Shown here: piece after piece, positions 16,991 to 24,530 of the stretch
Layout of the letters: every line of letters begins with the position of its first letter
How positions within the stretch are numbered: position 1 is the stretch's first letter
From: Streptomyces griseus
GTDB taxonomy: Bacteria; Bdellovibrionota; Bdellovibrionia; Bdellovibrionales; Bdellovibrionaceae
Assembly (NCBI GenBank): GCA_943330705.2
Contig: CALQIT020000024.1
Coordinates: 1-33,784, forward strand
Direction: 5' to 3'
Length of the DNA: 33,784 nt
Position numbers and translations under genes: made by a program
Notes under the pieces: model-generated
Told to the model about the DNA's origin: nothing
Seen by the model: the letters and a program-made list of their open reading frames with translations, nothing else
Database searches by the model: none

Positions 16991-17018
16991 ACCAGAATTA
17001 TGAGACCAGAATTATGAC
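16991..17018 (+). repeat. 14-bp tandem duplication at the vWA-mutS junction
   Basis: ACCAGAATTATGAG (16991-17004) is followed immediately by ACCAGAATTATGAC (17005-17018). Each copy carries an ATG: the first (17000) opens only a five-codon frame, the second (17014) is the likely mutS start. No good Shine-Dalgarno sequence precedes either. Confidence 0.85.
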
Positions 17019-19581
17019 AATGACCCCTTTAATGCGGCAGTATTGGGATATTAAATCTTTGCATCAGGATAAGGTTTTGCTTTTCCGGATGGGCGATTTT
17101 TTTGAAATATTTTTTGATGATGCCCGAAAGGCAGCGCCAATTCTTGGCATTACCTTAACCTCAAGAAACAAGAAATCCAATGATGAAACCCCGATGTGTG
17201 GATTCCCCCATCACTCAGTGGCCGGACCCATCAATCGCTTGCTTGGCGCAGGTCTTAAGGTCGCAATATGTGAGCAAATCGAGGATCCAAAATTTGCCAA
17301 AGGAATCGTGAAGCGGGCAGTGACCAGGGTACTTACGCCTGGAATGGTTTTTGACTCTGACACCCTCGAGCAAACCCAGAGTCACTATATGGCTGCCCTT
17401 GGTAACACAGCCGGTGCAAATACCGATAAAAATACCGATAAAAATACCGGTGATCTTGCCTTTGTCGACACCACAACTGGAGAGGCCTTCTATTTTCAAG
17501 AGTTAACAACTCAAGATCAGTTGCGCTTGCTTTTAACCCTTCCGGTGGCAGAACTTATTGTGGCGGAAGATTTTTCTGGTCTAGTTGGTTTGCAAACTGA
17601 AAAAATTCTAATCAGCAAACATTCTTTCGCAGAAAACATTCCAGCGACAGACGGACCAGCCAAAACTATTCCAGACAGTGTGGCTCGTTTGTGTTCTTAT
17701 GTGCAAAGCTTGGGTGGGCAGGACGCTTTAAGGACGGTGCAGCCCTTTGTCCTTCGCTCTTTAAACCAAAGGCTGGAGCTGTCAGCAACGGTTCTTCGTC
17801 ATCTAGAGATTTTTGCAACCTACAAAGGTGAAGGCCTTGGCAGTTTGTTTTCGGCGATTAATCGCACTCAGACCTCGTCGGGGGCGCGACTACTACGGCA
17901 GTGGTTGGCATTTCCCCTTTCTCAGGAGCAGGAAATTTGTGCTAGGCATGATTTATTGCAGAATTGGATCAGTGATTCGGGGCGCTTGCAAAGCCTGCGC
18001 AAGATTCTATCTGGCATGGGTGATATCGAACGCCGCTTAGGGAAAATTGCCCAGCCCCAGTGCAACCCTCGGGATCTGATCGCGTTGGCGCAATCAGTAA
18101 ATGTTGGCATCGAAGCATTAAGCCTTGCCCAGATCGCAAATCGGTTTTTGCCGCTGCAGACTTTGGCGCATGATCTTGAATCAACATTGGTTGAAGAACC
18201 TCCGCTAACAACCAAGGCAGGCCACCTGATTCGCAAGGGATTCTCATCAGAGCTGGACTCTTTGATTGAGCTGTCTACGGATAGTCAGTCCATGCTTGCT
18301 AAAATGGAAGCGGCAGAGCGCGAGTTAACGGGTATCTCCAGCCTAAAGATTCGCTATAATAATGTTTTTGGTTTCTACATTGAAATTACCAATACCCACA
18401 AAGAAAAAGTTCCGGCTCACTATTTGCGAAAACAAACTTTAAGTAATGCAGAACGCTACTGCACCGATGAGCTTATCGAGCTTGAGAAGAAAGTGCTCAG
18501 TGCACAAACAAAAAGATCCGACCTTGAGTTTGAGATCTTTAATAATCTACGAGAAAAAGTTTTACTTCAAGCCCGCGACCTTTTGACCCTGGCATCGGTT
18601 TGCAGCGAGCTTGATGTGGTCACAGGCCTTGCCTGGTTGGCTATGGAGAAAAAATACGTTCGACCGCAGTTCAGCAGCAGCGGGATTTCTTTACGGGCCA
18701 GTCGCCATCCGGTGGTGGAACAAACCGTCACGGCTTCATTTATTGCCAATGATATTTTAATATCTAGCATGGGCTGTCTGTTGTTGACCGGTCCCAATAT
18801 GGCCGGAAAAAGTACCCTCATGCGGCAGGTGGCCTTAACTGTTATTCTTGGTCAAATGGGAAGTTTTGTTCCGGCTGACGAGGCTCAATTGCCTGTTTTT
18901 GATCAAATATTTACTCGGATCGGGGCCTCGGATCAGCTTTCAGAAGGCCTTTCTACCTTTATGGTCGAAATGACCGAGACCTCTGACATGCTGGCAAAAA
19001 GTGGCCGAAAATCTTTGGTCGTTTTGGATGAAATTGGACGTGGGACAAGTACTTTTGATGGCATGAGTTTGGCGCAAAGTATTTTGGAATATATTCTTTG
19101 TGAGGTCAAAGCGACCACACTTTTTGCGACTCATTATCACGAGCTAACGAAGCTTGAAGCCGTCTTTCCGCAGTTAAGAAATGCGCATATGACTGTTTCT
19201 GAACGCTCGGGAGAGATTCGTTTCTTGCACACTTTGGCCTGGGGGCCAGCGCAGAAGTCCTATGGGATTCAAGTGGCAAAGCTTGCCGGGTTACCGACAA
19301 AGGTTACGCAGCGGGCTCAGGCTTTGCTGAAGAATCTAGAGGCCGGACAAAAAGCGCCAAGCGCACAGCTGTCACTTCTTGAGGATTGTCCGCCGCAGAC
19401 TAGTCCGCAGGCCAGTCCACCGGCCAGTCTGCAGACCAGCGGCGACGCTTGCGTAAATCCAGACTTAGAAAAAATGATTGGCGAACTTCGGGGATTTGCA
19501 GTTTCAAAAAAAACGCCGCTTGAGGCCATGGTAAAGATAGCAGAATGGCAGGAAGCTCTTTCCTCTCTTCAAAATCATTAG
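17014..19581 (+). CDS. mutS: DNA mismatch repair protein MutS
   Basis: 855 residues, essentially the E. coli length. It recognises base mispairs and small loops and recruits MutL using ATP. The mismatch-reading F-x-E motif is Phe29-Phe30-Glu31 in M-G-D-F-F-E-I-F-F-D-D-A. Walker A is G-P-N-M-A-G-K-S-T (593-601), Walker B V-L-D-E-I-G-R-G-T-S-T (from 670), and A-T-H-Y-H-E-L-T follows. A small insertion of N-T-D-K repeats from 12-base DNA repeats (17419-17442) interrupts domain II, and a Ser/Pro/Gln-rich repeat lies near the C-terminus. The start at 17014 is within a tandem repeat and lacks a clear ribosome site; ATG at 17020 is an alternative. Its 3' end overlaps glnD by 37 bases. Confidence 0.97.
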   Translation: MTMTPLMRQYWDIKSLHQDKVLLFRMGDFFEIFFDDARKAAPILGITLTSRNKKSNDETPMCGFPHHSVAGPINRLLGAGLKVAICEQIEDPKFAKGIVKRAVTRVLTPGMVFDSDTLEQTQSHYMAALGNTAGANTDKNTDKNTGDLAFVDTTTGEAFYFQELTTQDQLRLLLTLPVAELIVAEDFSGLVGLQTEKILISKHSFAENIPATDGPAKTIPDSVARLCSYVQSLGGQDALRTVQPFVLRSLNQRLELSATVLRHLEIFATYKGEGLGSLFSAINRTQTSSGARLLRQWLAFPLSQEQEICARHDLLQNWISDSGRLQSLRKILSGMGDIERRLGKIAQPQCNPRDLIALAQSVNVGIEALSLAQIANRFLPLQTLAHDLESTLVEEPPLTTKAGHLIRKGFSSELDSLIELSTDSQSMLAKMEAAERELTGISSLKIRYNNVFGFYIEITNTHKEKVPAHYLRKQTLSNAERYCTDELIELEKKVLSAQTKRSDLEFEIFNNLREKVLLQARDLLTLASVCSELDVVTGLAWLAMEKKYVRPQFSSSGISLRASRHPVVEQTVTASFIANDILISSMGCLLLTGPNMAGKSTLMRQVALTVILGQMGSFVPADEAQLPVFDQIFTRIGASDQLSEGLSTFMVEMTETSDMLAKSGRKSLVVLDEIGRGTSTFDGMSLAQSILEYILCEVKATTLFATHYHELTKLEAVFPQLRNAHMTVSERSGEIRFLHTLAWGPAQKSYGIQVAKLAGLPTKVTQRAQALLKNLEAGQKAPSAQLSLLEDCPPQTSPQASPPASLQTSGDACVNPDLEKMIGELRGFAVSKKTPLEAMVKIAEWQEALSSLQNH

Positions 19582-21887
19582 CAGAGGCCGATCGGCTTCT
19601 GGATCCGGCGGGCATTCTGTCGGAAAGCAAAGTACAGATTCTTCCGGACGGGAATCTGAGGCAGCCATTGGGTCATCGCTCGCGGGAAATCTCTGGTTGG
19701 ATTTCTAGCCGTGTTTTGCAAGAGTTCAGCAAAAACCAAAATTGGCTAAAAGCAATGCCCATTCTACTGGGCTCATGGGCAAGGCAAGAGCTTTGTTTAA
19801 AATCAGATTTAGATATTCTATTTATTGGTCCAGAGGAATTCGTTGCCAAGCTGGTGCAAGAATTTTCTGAACGGGGTATCAAGCTTCGTTACCGGGTTCC
19901 CAAAAATAGGCAGGATTGGACAGAGGGCGTTGAAGCCTGGGATTTGATGGCGCTCTATAAAGCAGAACCCTTGGTGGCTTCATGCAAAAAAGATTTGCTA
20001 GCCACCCAAGAAAAAATATTTACGTCATTGCAAAAACTTAAAACCTTTCAGCTGGCGATTCGCAATGAACGAAGACAGCGACTGGCTCGTTTTGATTCCA
20101 TTCAAAATTTTCTTGAGCCAAATCTGAAGTATGGCCCCGGAGGGCTGCGGGATTTATATCAGGGTTTGCTGTTGTTGGATTTCTATCCGGCAGAGTTTTC
20201 CAATGCGACTTACGAAAGGGATCTGCTGCTTTACTATCGAGAGTTTTTTCTATTGATTCGGCATTGGCTGCATCAGCGGGGCTCAGGTGGCGACATATTG
20301 TCCGGCAATGATCAGTTGGGCTTGTCCCAATGGTTTGGCTACAAAAAACTTTCTGATTTTATGCGTGATGTGCAAAAAGGCCTATCGCGTGTCAGCTTTT
20401 ATACAAACTGGATAGTTGCACAGTCGGGCTTGCGGTCGGGTCTTGCGCGGTCGGTTCTTTCGCGCAATGAAGCAAGGATTGGGTCTTCAACAAAGCCCCT
20501 TCGCCCGCCACAGCTAAAGGGCCTTTACCGCGAGCTGAAATCCCAATCCGATATTTTAGCCGAACATTCGGTGCGCCGGCGCATGGATAAACTTAAAAAA
20601 ACTGAACTGACGGCGGTGCTTCGTGGATACGTTCTGCGGGATCTATTCGCTAAGGGTACCAAGGAAGAAGTGTTAGTTTCGGTCTTTCACTCGCGCTTAA
20701 TTGATAAATTGATACCAAGATTTAAAAGGCTGGTTGGATATGTCCAACATGACCAATATCACCGCTATACGGCGGACGCACATATCCTGCAAGCCTGTCG
20801 CGAAGTGAAAAAAATTTGGCACCAGCCAAGAAATATCAATGCCTTGGCATCCATTGCTGGCTCGTTGACCGCAAAGGATTGGCAAATCCTTTCGTGGACG
20901 GCTTTTTATCATGATTTGGCGAAGGGTCTAGAGGGCGACCACAGTTCTATCGGGGAAGAATGGGTGCTAAAGGATCTAAAAAGTTTCGGCCTTGAAAAGT
21001 CAGTTCGTCAAGAGGTCGCGTGGTTGGTTCGAAATCATCTCCAGCTTTCGATTGCTGCTTTTCGCAAGAATCCGGCCTTGCCGCAAACTTGGAAAGATCT
21101 TTGGGCCTTAGATTTAAATGCTAAGCGTCTGCACCGGTTAGCGGTGTTTACCGCAATTGATATTCGCGCGACCAACCCTGAAGCTTGGAGTGATTGGAAG
21201 GGGCGTCTGCTGGCCCAGTTGGTGGGTCAACTTTTGCAAGGTGGGACGCAAAACTATCTTCGGGTTTCGGCTGGTTTGCCAAAGAACTTTCCGCTTGTGG
21301 TTTTGGAAAAATTGGATCCACAAATTTTTTCTGAAATCCCGACGCGAAAGTTACAGGCCGATTTGTTACAGGTATGGACCACCAAACAATCCAGCATTTT
21401 AGTAGTGGCAAAGACAAAAAGATACTACTGGGTCCGATTTGCCAGACAACACGATGCTCCCGGATTGCTAGCGGATTTCGTTGGACGAATTTTTGGTGTC
21501 GGGGGATCGATTCGTCATGCCCTGATTCATACGTCGGATGAGTTAGGTGTCTACGATTGGTTTTATATTGAAAGCAATCGCAGCCCAGAAGTCCTTGTCA
21601 AGATGCTAGCTTTGACCCATACGGCAACAGCAGCCCCCGTGGCTGTTCGATTTCAATCTTTGGAGTTAGTATCGCAGTCCGCAACCGAGCTTGTCCTTTC
21701 ATTAAAGGGCACCGATCAAAAAGGAATGATATATGCGGCAAGTAGGGCGCTCTTTGAACTGGGCGCAAATATAACCTCGGCAAGGGCGCATACGTGGGGA
21801 CGACAGGTCGAAGATTTATTTTCAATAAAACGCCCAGAAAATTTAAATAACTTTTTACAGGCCTTGAGTCAGCGCCTGCTGGGCTAA
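19545..21887 (+). CDS. glnD: GlnD-like PII uridylyltransferase / uridylyl-removing enzyme
   Basis: 780 residues, about 110 shorter than E. coli GlnD. The nucleotidyltransferase signature is G-S-W-A-R-Q-E-L-C-L-K-S-D-L-D (76-90), with Asp88 and Asp90 as metal ligands. E-P-N-L-K-Y-G-P-G-G-L-R-D (191-203) is the classic GlnD motif. The HD domain has Q-H-D-Q-Y-H-R-Y-T (402-410) and H-D-L-A-K-G (His456, Asp457). Two ACT domains, about 626-680 and 715-768, are expected to sense glutamine. GlnD modifies PII according to nitrogen status. No PII or glutamine synthetase gene is nearby. The start overlaps the end of mutS by 37 bases with no strong ribosome site, so translation is probably coupled. Confidence 0.92.
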   Translation: MAGSSFLSSKSLAEADRLLDPAGILSESKVQILPDGNLRQPLGHRSREISGWISSRVLQEFSKNQNWLKAMPILLGSWARQELCLKSDLDILFIGPEEFVAKLVQEFSERGIKLRYRVPKNRQDWTEGVEAWDLMALYKAEPLVASCKKDLLATQEKIFTSLQKLKTFQLAIRNERRQRLARFDSIQNFLEPNLKYGPGGLRDLYQGLLLLDFYPAEFSNATYERDLLLYYREFFLLIRHWLHQRGSGGDILSGNDQLGLSQWFGYKKLSDFMRDVQKGLSRVSFYTNWIVAQSGLRSGLARSVLSRNEARIGSSTKPLRPPQLKGLYRELKSQSDILAEHSVRRRMDKLKKTELTAVLRGYVLRDLFAKGTKEEVLVSVFHSRLIDKLIPRFKRLVGYVQHDQYHRYTADAHILQACREVKKIWHQPRNINALASIAGSLTAKDWQILSWTAFYHDLAKGLEGDHSSIGEEWVLKDLKSFGLEKSVRQEVAWLVRNHLQLSIAAFRKNPALPQTWKDLWALDLNAKRLHRLAVFTAIDIRATNPEAWSDWKGRLLAQLVGQLLQGGTQNYLRVSAGLPKNFPLVVLEKLDPQIFSEIPTRKLQADLLQVWTTKQSSILVVAKTKRYYWVRFARQHDAPGLLADFVGRIFGVGGSIRHALIHTSDELGVYDWFYIESNRSPEVLVKMLALTHTATAAPVAVRFQSLELVSQSATELVLSLKGTDQKGMIYAASRALFELGANITSARAHTWGRQVEDLFSIKRPENLNNFLQALSQRLLG

Positions 21888-21890
21888 AGC

Positions 21891-22100
21891 TTAGGGTTTA
21901 CGCTCTGGGGTTTGGGTGCCACGTTTACCTGCTTGGGTTCCGGTGTGGTTTCGCCAATTGTAGGTAGGGTCCATTCGCAATCGGTTTTGCCAAGCATCCC
22001 ATTTTTTCTTCGGGAACTTATGAAGAACATTCCCATTTTCATCGAAAATATCAGGATCTTTGCCAAACAAAAAATCCAAAACACCTTTAAAAAGTCCCAT
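21891..22100 (-). CDS. Small conserved-looking protein of unknown function
   Basis: 69 residues. The ATG read from 22100 is preceded by AAGGTGG at good distance; the overlapping longer frame read from 22108 lacks this. The sequence starts M-G-L-F-K-G-V-L-D-F-L-F-G-K, an amphipathic or hydrophobic helix, followed by D-P-D-I-F-D-E-N-G-N-V and a basic, Trp-containing segment K-K-W-D-A-W-Q-N-R-L. The C-terminus is Thr/Gly/Lys rich. It ends only three bases from the glnD stop, convergently. No family recognised; possibly a membrane-associated small protein. Confidence 0.6.
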   Translation of the reverse strand: MGLFKGVLDFLFGKDPDIFDENGNVLHKFPKKKWDAWQNRLRMDPTYNWRNHTGTQAGKRGTQTPERKP

Positions 22101-22140
22101 AAGACCACCTTCTTAGTCCTATGAGCTTAAATCGGAGAAA

Positions 22141-22254
22141 ATGCAAAATCAAGAAGCCTTATCGTGTGCAAAAGACATTAAAATTGTGCGACAGAGTCAG
22201 CGTAAAGTGAAGGAAAGGTCGAAAATGCATGTCATAACTCTTTTTTTGGCCTAA
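22141..22254 (+). CDS. Possible 37-residue basic small protein
   Basis: An open frame from the ATG at 22141 with GGAG at 22134-22137, only three bases upstream, which is closer than ideal. The sequence is basic in the middle (R-Q-S-Q-R-K-V-K-E-R-S-K) with a short hydrophobic end. It is divergent from the 21891 gene and overlaps the last bases of the minus-strand gene at 22251. No family recognised; could be chance. Confidence 0.2.
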   Translation: MQNQEALSCAKDIKIVRQSQRKVKERSKMHVITLFLA

Positions 22255-22577
22255 ATAGTCCGTGGGTTAGCACAGACGTCAATGATGTCCAGGCCACGAT
22301 CTTCAGAGATCTGCCGGCCACCCTTAAAGTGTCGGTAACAAGACTGAGCCGCTTTTTCGAAGGCCTCTTCGTAGCTGCCAGCTTTCTGTGAGTATTCATA
22401 TTTTTCATTTTTCATTTGAAACTTAAAGGAAAATTCCTTTTCAACGGGTGCAGTGGAAACCCAAGCATGGGCACTCAGCCCCACCAAAGTAATTAGAGCA
22501 AAGATAAATGATTTACTAAATGATTTACTAAATGACTTGTTAATTGATTTCAGAAACGACTTAATAAATGACTGCAT
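22251..22577 (-). CDS. Small secreted protein of unknown function
   Basis: 108 residues; GGGAGG lies five to six bases before the ATG. The N-terminus is unusual: a basic K-S-F repeat (S-F-S-K-S-F-S-K-S-F) precedes the hydrophobic core of a signal peptide (I-F-A-L-I-T-L-V-G-L), with cleavage near A-H-A. The repeat is encoded by 12-base DNA repeats (ACTAAATGATTT on the plus strand). The mature part of about 75 residues contains two cysteines and is charged, probably periplasmic. No family recognised. Confidence 0.65.
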   Translation of the reverse strand: MQSFIKSFLKSINKSFSKSFSKSFIFALITLVGLSAHAWVSTAPVEKEFSFKFQMKNEKYEYSQKAGSYEEAFEKAAQSCYRHFKGGRQISEDRGLDIIDVCANPRTI

Positions 22578-22916
22578 AAAGGCCTCCCGTTGACCTCTTA
22601 TAAAGCAATGCCTGTGCCAAATTCCGTCTCAGGCTGAGGCACTCTAAATAGCTAATTCTACGGGAGAATATCTAAATTCGTCGCTATCTCTAAATGGCCC
22701 TGTCTGGTCTGTCGACAGGCGACTAACCAAATAAGGACAATGATGAAGCCTTTGCCTATTGAGAACTTGCCTACTGAACCCTCTGACAATTATGAACCCT
22801 CTTCAGCTTTTCACGGGGTCGCGGAATCTTGAGAGCTTCGCGGAATCTTGCCACCCTAGCATTCCGATCCTACCGGGCCGGAGCGGGCCTGACTTGACCT
22901 CGAAGGATCTAGCGAC
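22578..22916. other. Stretch between small secreted protein and HNH gene; duplication-broken small frame
   Basis: No confident gene. On the plus strand ATG at 22743 (AAGGA five bases upstream) opens a 29-codon Pro-rich frame stopping at 22832. TCGCGGAATCTTG occurs twice, at 22819-22831 and 22838-22850, a 19-base period. If one 19-base unit is removed on paper, the frame continues to 22942, so the duplication may have truncated it. A CTGTCGACAG palindrome lies at 22709-22718. Confidence 0.4.
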
Positions 22917-23846
22917 TCATCCCCCCGCATGCCTCATCCGATGATGATTTCCGCAAAGAAGGCGTAGATTCTGAGCTTCATTGGAGCCGCCAAACTGCCT
23001 TTCTTGGATGTGATCGTAGTGCAGAAAATACTTCGAATTGCACCGCCGCCCAGTGACAGGGTCGGTGTGCTGGCAACTCTGCTGACTCTGGAGCACAATC
23101 TTTCTAGTGCTCATGCGTAGAGGAGCCGAATTCATATTTTGTTTCGCCACCGTATTTACATTTTGATGAGGCACCGTATTTACATTTTGTGAAGGCACAA
23201 TAGTAATATTTTGTTGGGGTCTCGTGGCCGCAGAATCCGCAGCACTTTTCAGCTTCGTACGCGACTTCACAAATCTGGTGGCCAAATCCATCATCAGATC
23301 ATGCATCGATACAGCTTGAGATGAATTCGAAAGCAGAGCTTTTGCCTCTTCCAAAATTATCATTTCTTCACTTGAAAAAGTGAGCTCCACGCGAAGGGAC
23401 TGATCCCGCTGGGCCACAAGCTTCTCGGCCTGCAAGATTTCTAAGGAAAACTCCTGCGCCAGAATTTGCTCTGTTTGCCGCGGGGATTTGTTTTCGATCC
23501 TATTGATAATGCTCTGCTTCGTTTCACGTGAAACCAAAGTTCCTGATTTCTTCGCAAGACGCACAGCTTGTTGAACTTTTGACACCTGCGAGAGGCTTAC
23601 CGATCCTGCAGCGATCTTTGTCCCCAGATCTGGAACTTGCTGCATCAGTCTGACGGAATCAATCCGCCTCTGGGCACTGGCCGGGCAATAGCCGATTTCC
23701 TTAACCAGATACTCAAACAAACTGGGGTAGGCCAGTTGCAAAAACAATTTTGTTTTCTCAACTTCACTGATCGTGAGTAGGATTTCGAGCAAGAGTTTTT
23801 TCTCTTGTCCGCGCAGAGCTTTGAGTTTTTCGTTGAGTGTGTGCAT
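22917..23846 (-). CDS. HNH endonuclease domain protein (DUF222-like N-terminus)
   Basis: 309 residues with GGGAGA before the ATG. The N-terminal two thirds is helical and resembles the DUF222-like part that often precedes HNH domains. The C-terminus is an HNH module: a C-x(n)-C pair around C-Q-H-T-D-P-V-T-G-R-R-C, then Y-D-H-I (Asp278, His279), G-G-S-N, Asn293 and C-G-N-H-H-R (His301, His302). Between them is a Gln/Asn/Val repeat (N-V-N-T-V) encoded by 24-base DNA repeats at about 23148-23197. HNH proteins of this layout cleave DNA and are often numerous in one genome; the target is unknown. No restriction or mobile-element partner is adjacent. Confidence 0.82.
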   Translation of the reverse strand: MHTLNEKLKALRGQEKKLLLEILLTISEVEKTKLFLQLAYPSLFEYLVKEIGYCPASAQRRIDSVRLMQQVPDLGTKIAAGSVSLSQVSKVQQAVRLAKKSGTLVSRETKQSIINRIENKSPRQTEQILAQEFSLEILQAEKLVAQRDQSLRVELTFSSEEMIILEEAKALLSNSSQAVSMHDLMMDLATRFVKSRTKLKSAADSAATRPQQNITIVPSQNVNTVPHQNVNTVAKQNMNSAPLRMSTRKIVLQSQQSCQHTDPVTGRRCNSKYFLHYDHIQERQFGGSNEAQNLRLLCGNHHRMRHAGG

Positions 23847-24440
23847 TTTAAGTCTCCCTACATAGGATTGAAAAGCAATTTCAGAAAGTGCGTTTGAAAG
23901 CGCAAAAATACTCTACACCCATTTTTTAAACTCGATTTTTGAATCGTTACTAAGCCAGTGAGAAGTCCAGCGAAGCTCTTTTTAGCCGAGCTCAGGAATC
24001 CCTATTTCTGCTCAGGCGAGCGAAAATTCATTTTACAGCTCCGTCGGAATTGAGGAAGCTACTTCCTAGCAGCAGCGATTTTAGAGACCTAAAAGTACTG
24101 TCAAATATAAAGACAAATTAAAGTAGACTTAGAGCAGCAAGCGAAAAGAAAATTGTAATTCTGATAGAGGACTTAGGCGGTCATCAAGGTAATCTATCGA
24201 AAGCCTAAAATGAAGCTATTGGTCTTTGCGATTTGGACTATCCATTCAGTCCCTTAGGTGGGGACGTCTTTCAAAGAACGAATGATAAAGTGGACGAGTT
24301 TCGAACTGCGCCTTTCGGCGGAACTGGTTTCGTAAGAGACTGAAATGACTATATCTTTTGAAGCTGTGGGGAATAAGTAGAAGTTCTAAGTTATTTGTTC
24401 TCCATGTGACAAAAAGAGACAGCAGTTTCAGGAGGTTATT
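23847..24440. other. About 590 bases without a confident gene
   Basis: The stretch between the HNH start and the toxin leader has no intact frame with a ribosome site. Its only notable content is the interrupted frame at 24122-24343, described separately, and the first copy of a 12-base direct repeat at 24426-24437. I see no transfer RNA, no clear hairpin with T-tract and no inverted repeat suggesting an insertion element. Confidence 0.5.
24122..24343 (+). pseudogene. Possible decayed coding remnant with one in-frame stop
   Basis: One plus-strand frame reads as protein-like sequence, with segments K-K-I-V-I-L-I-E-D-L-G-G-H-Q-G and, after a TAA at 24206-24208, D-L-D-Y-P-F-S-P-L-G-G-D-V-F and E-F-R-T-A-P-F-G-G-T-G-F, ending at TGA 24341-24343. 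No start codon with ribosome site is seen. Composition suggests a former gene, but no family is recognised and chance is possible. Confidence 0.15.
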
Positions 24441-24467
24441 GTGTTATTGACCAGATTTCAGGAGGTT
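24426..24467 (+). repeat. 12-bp direct repeat containing AGGAGG, 30-bp period
   Basis: TTTCAGGAGGTT occurs at 24426-24437 and 24456-24467. The first copy supplies a perfect Shine-Dalgarno sequence to the GTG at 24441. A 30-base period is close to three helical turns, so the copies could also be protein-binding half-sites. Confidence 0.75.
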
Positions 24468-24530
24468 GGACTTAATCTAGAATTAAGCCTTGAAATTAAT
24501 CTCAGATTAAGTTATAATGTGATAAGATGA
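24441..24530 (+). CDS. Candidate 29-residue leader peptide coupled to the toxin gene
   Basis: GTG at 24441 is preceded by AGGAGG (24430-24435) with five bases between. The frame runs 29 codons and ends TGA at 24528-24530, overlapping the ATG of the toxin gene at 24527 (ATGA). The toxin has no ribosome site of its own, so the leader would explain its translation. The leader spans both palindromes and the promoter hexamers. The peptide (starting M-L-L-T-R-F-Q-E-V-G-L) is Leu-rich with no recognised family. No clear promoter is seen upstream of it, which is the main weakness. Confidence 0.35.
   Translation: MLLTRFQEVGLNLELSLEINLRLSYNVIR
24471..24487. promoter_or_regulatory. Upstream imperfect palindrome, candidate antitoxin operator 1
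   Basis: CTTAATCTAGAATTAAG has the arms CTTAAT and ATTAAG and shares the TTAATCT half-site with the second palindrome. The two centres are about 24 bases apart. Likely bound by the MqsA-like protein encoded downstream (inference). Confidence 0.45.
24490..24518 (+). promoter_or_regulatory. Promoter of the toxin-antitoxin operon with an embedded operator
   Basis: TTGAAA at 24490-24495, 17-base spacer, TATAAT at 24513-24518: a near-consensus sigma-70 promoter. The perfect palindrome TTAATCTCAGATTAA fills 24496-24510, that is, nearly the whole spacer, so a bound repressor would exclude RNA polymerase. A start about seven bases after the -10 box would fall at about 24525, giving a toxin message with almost no leader. 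Confidence 0.65.
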
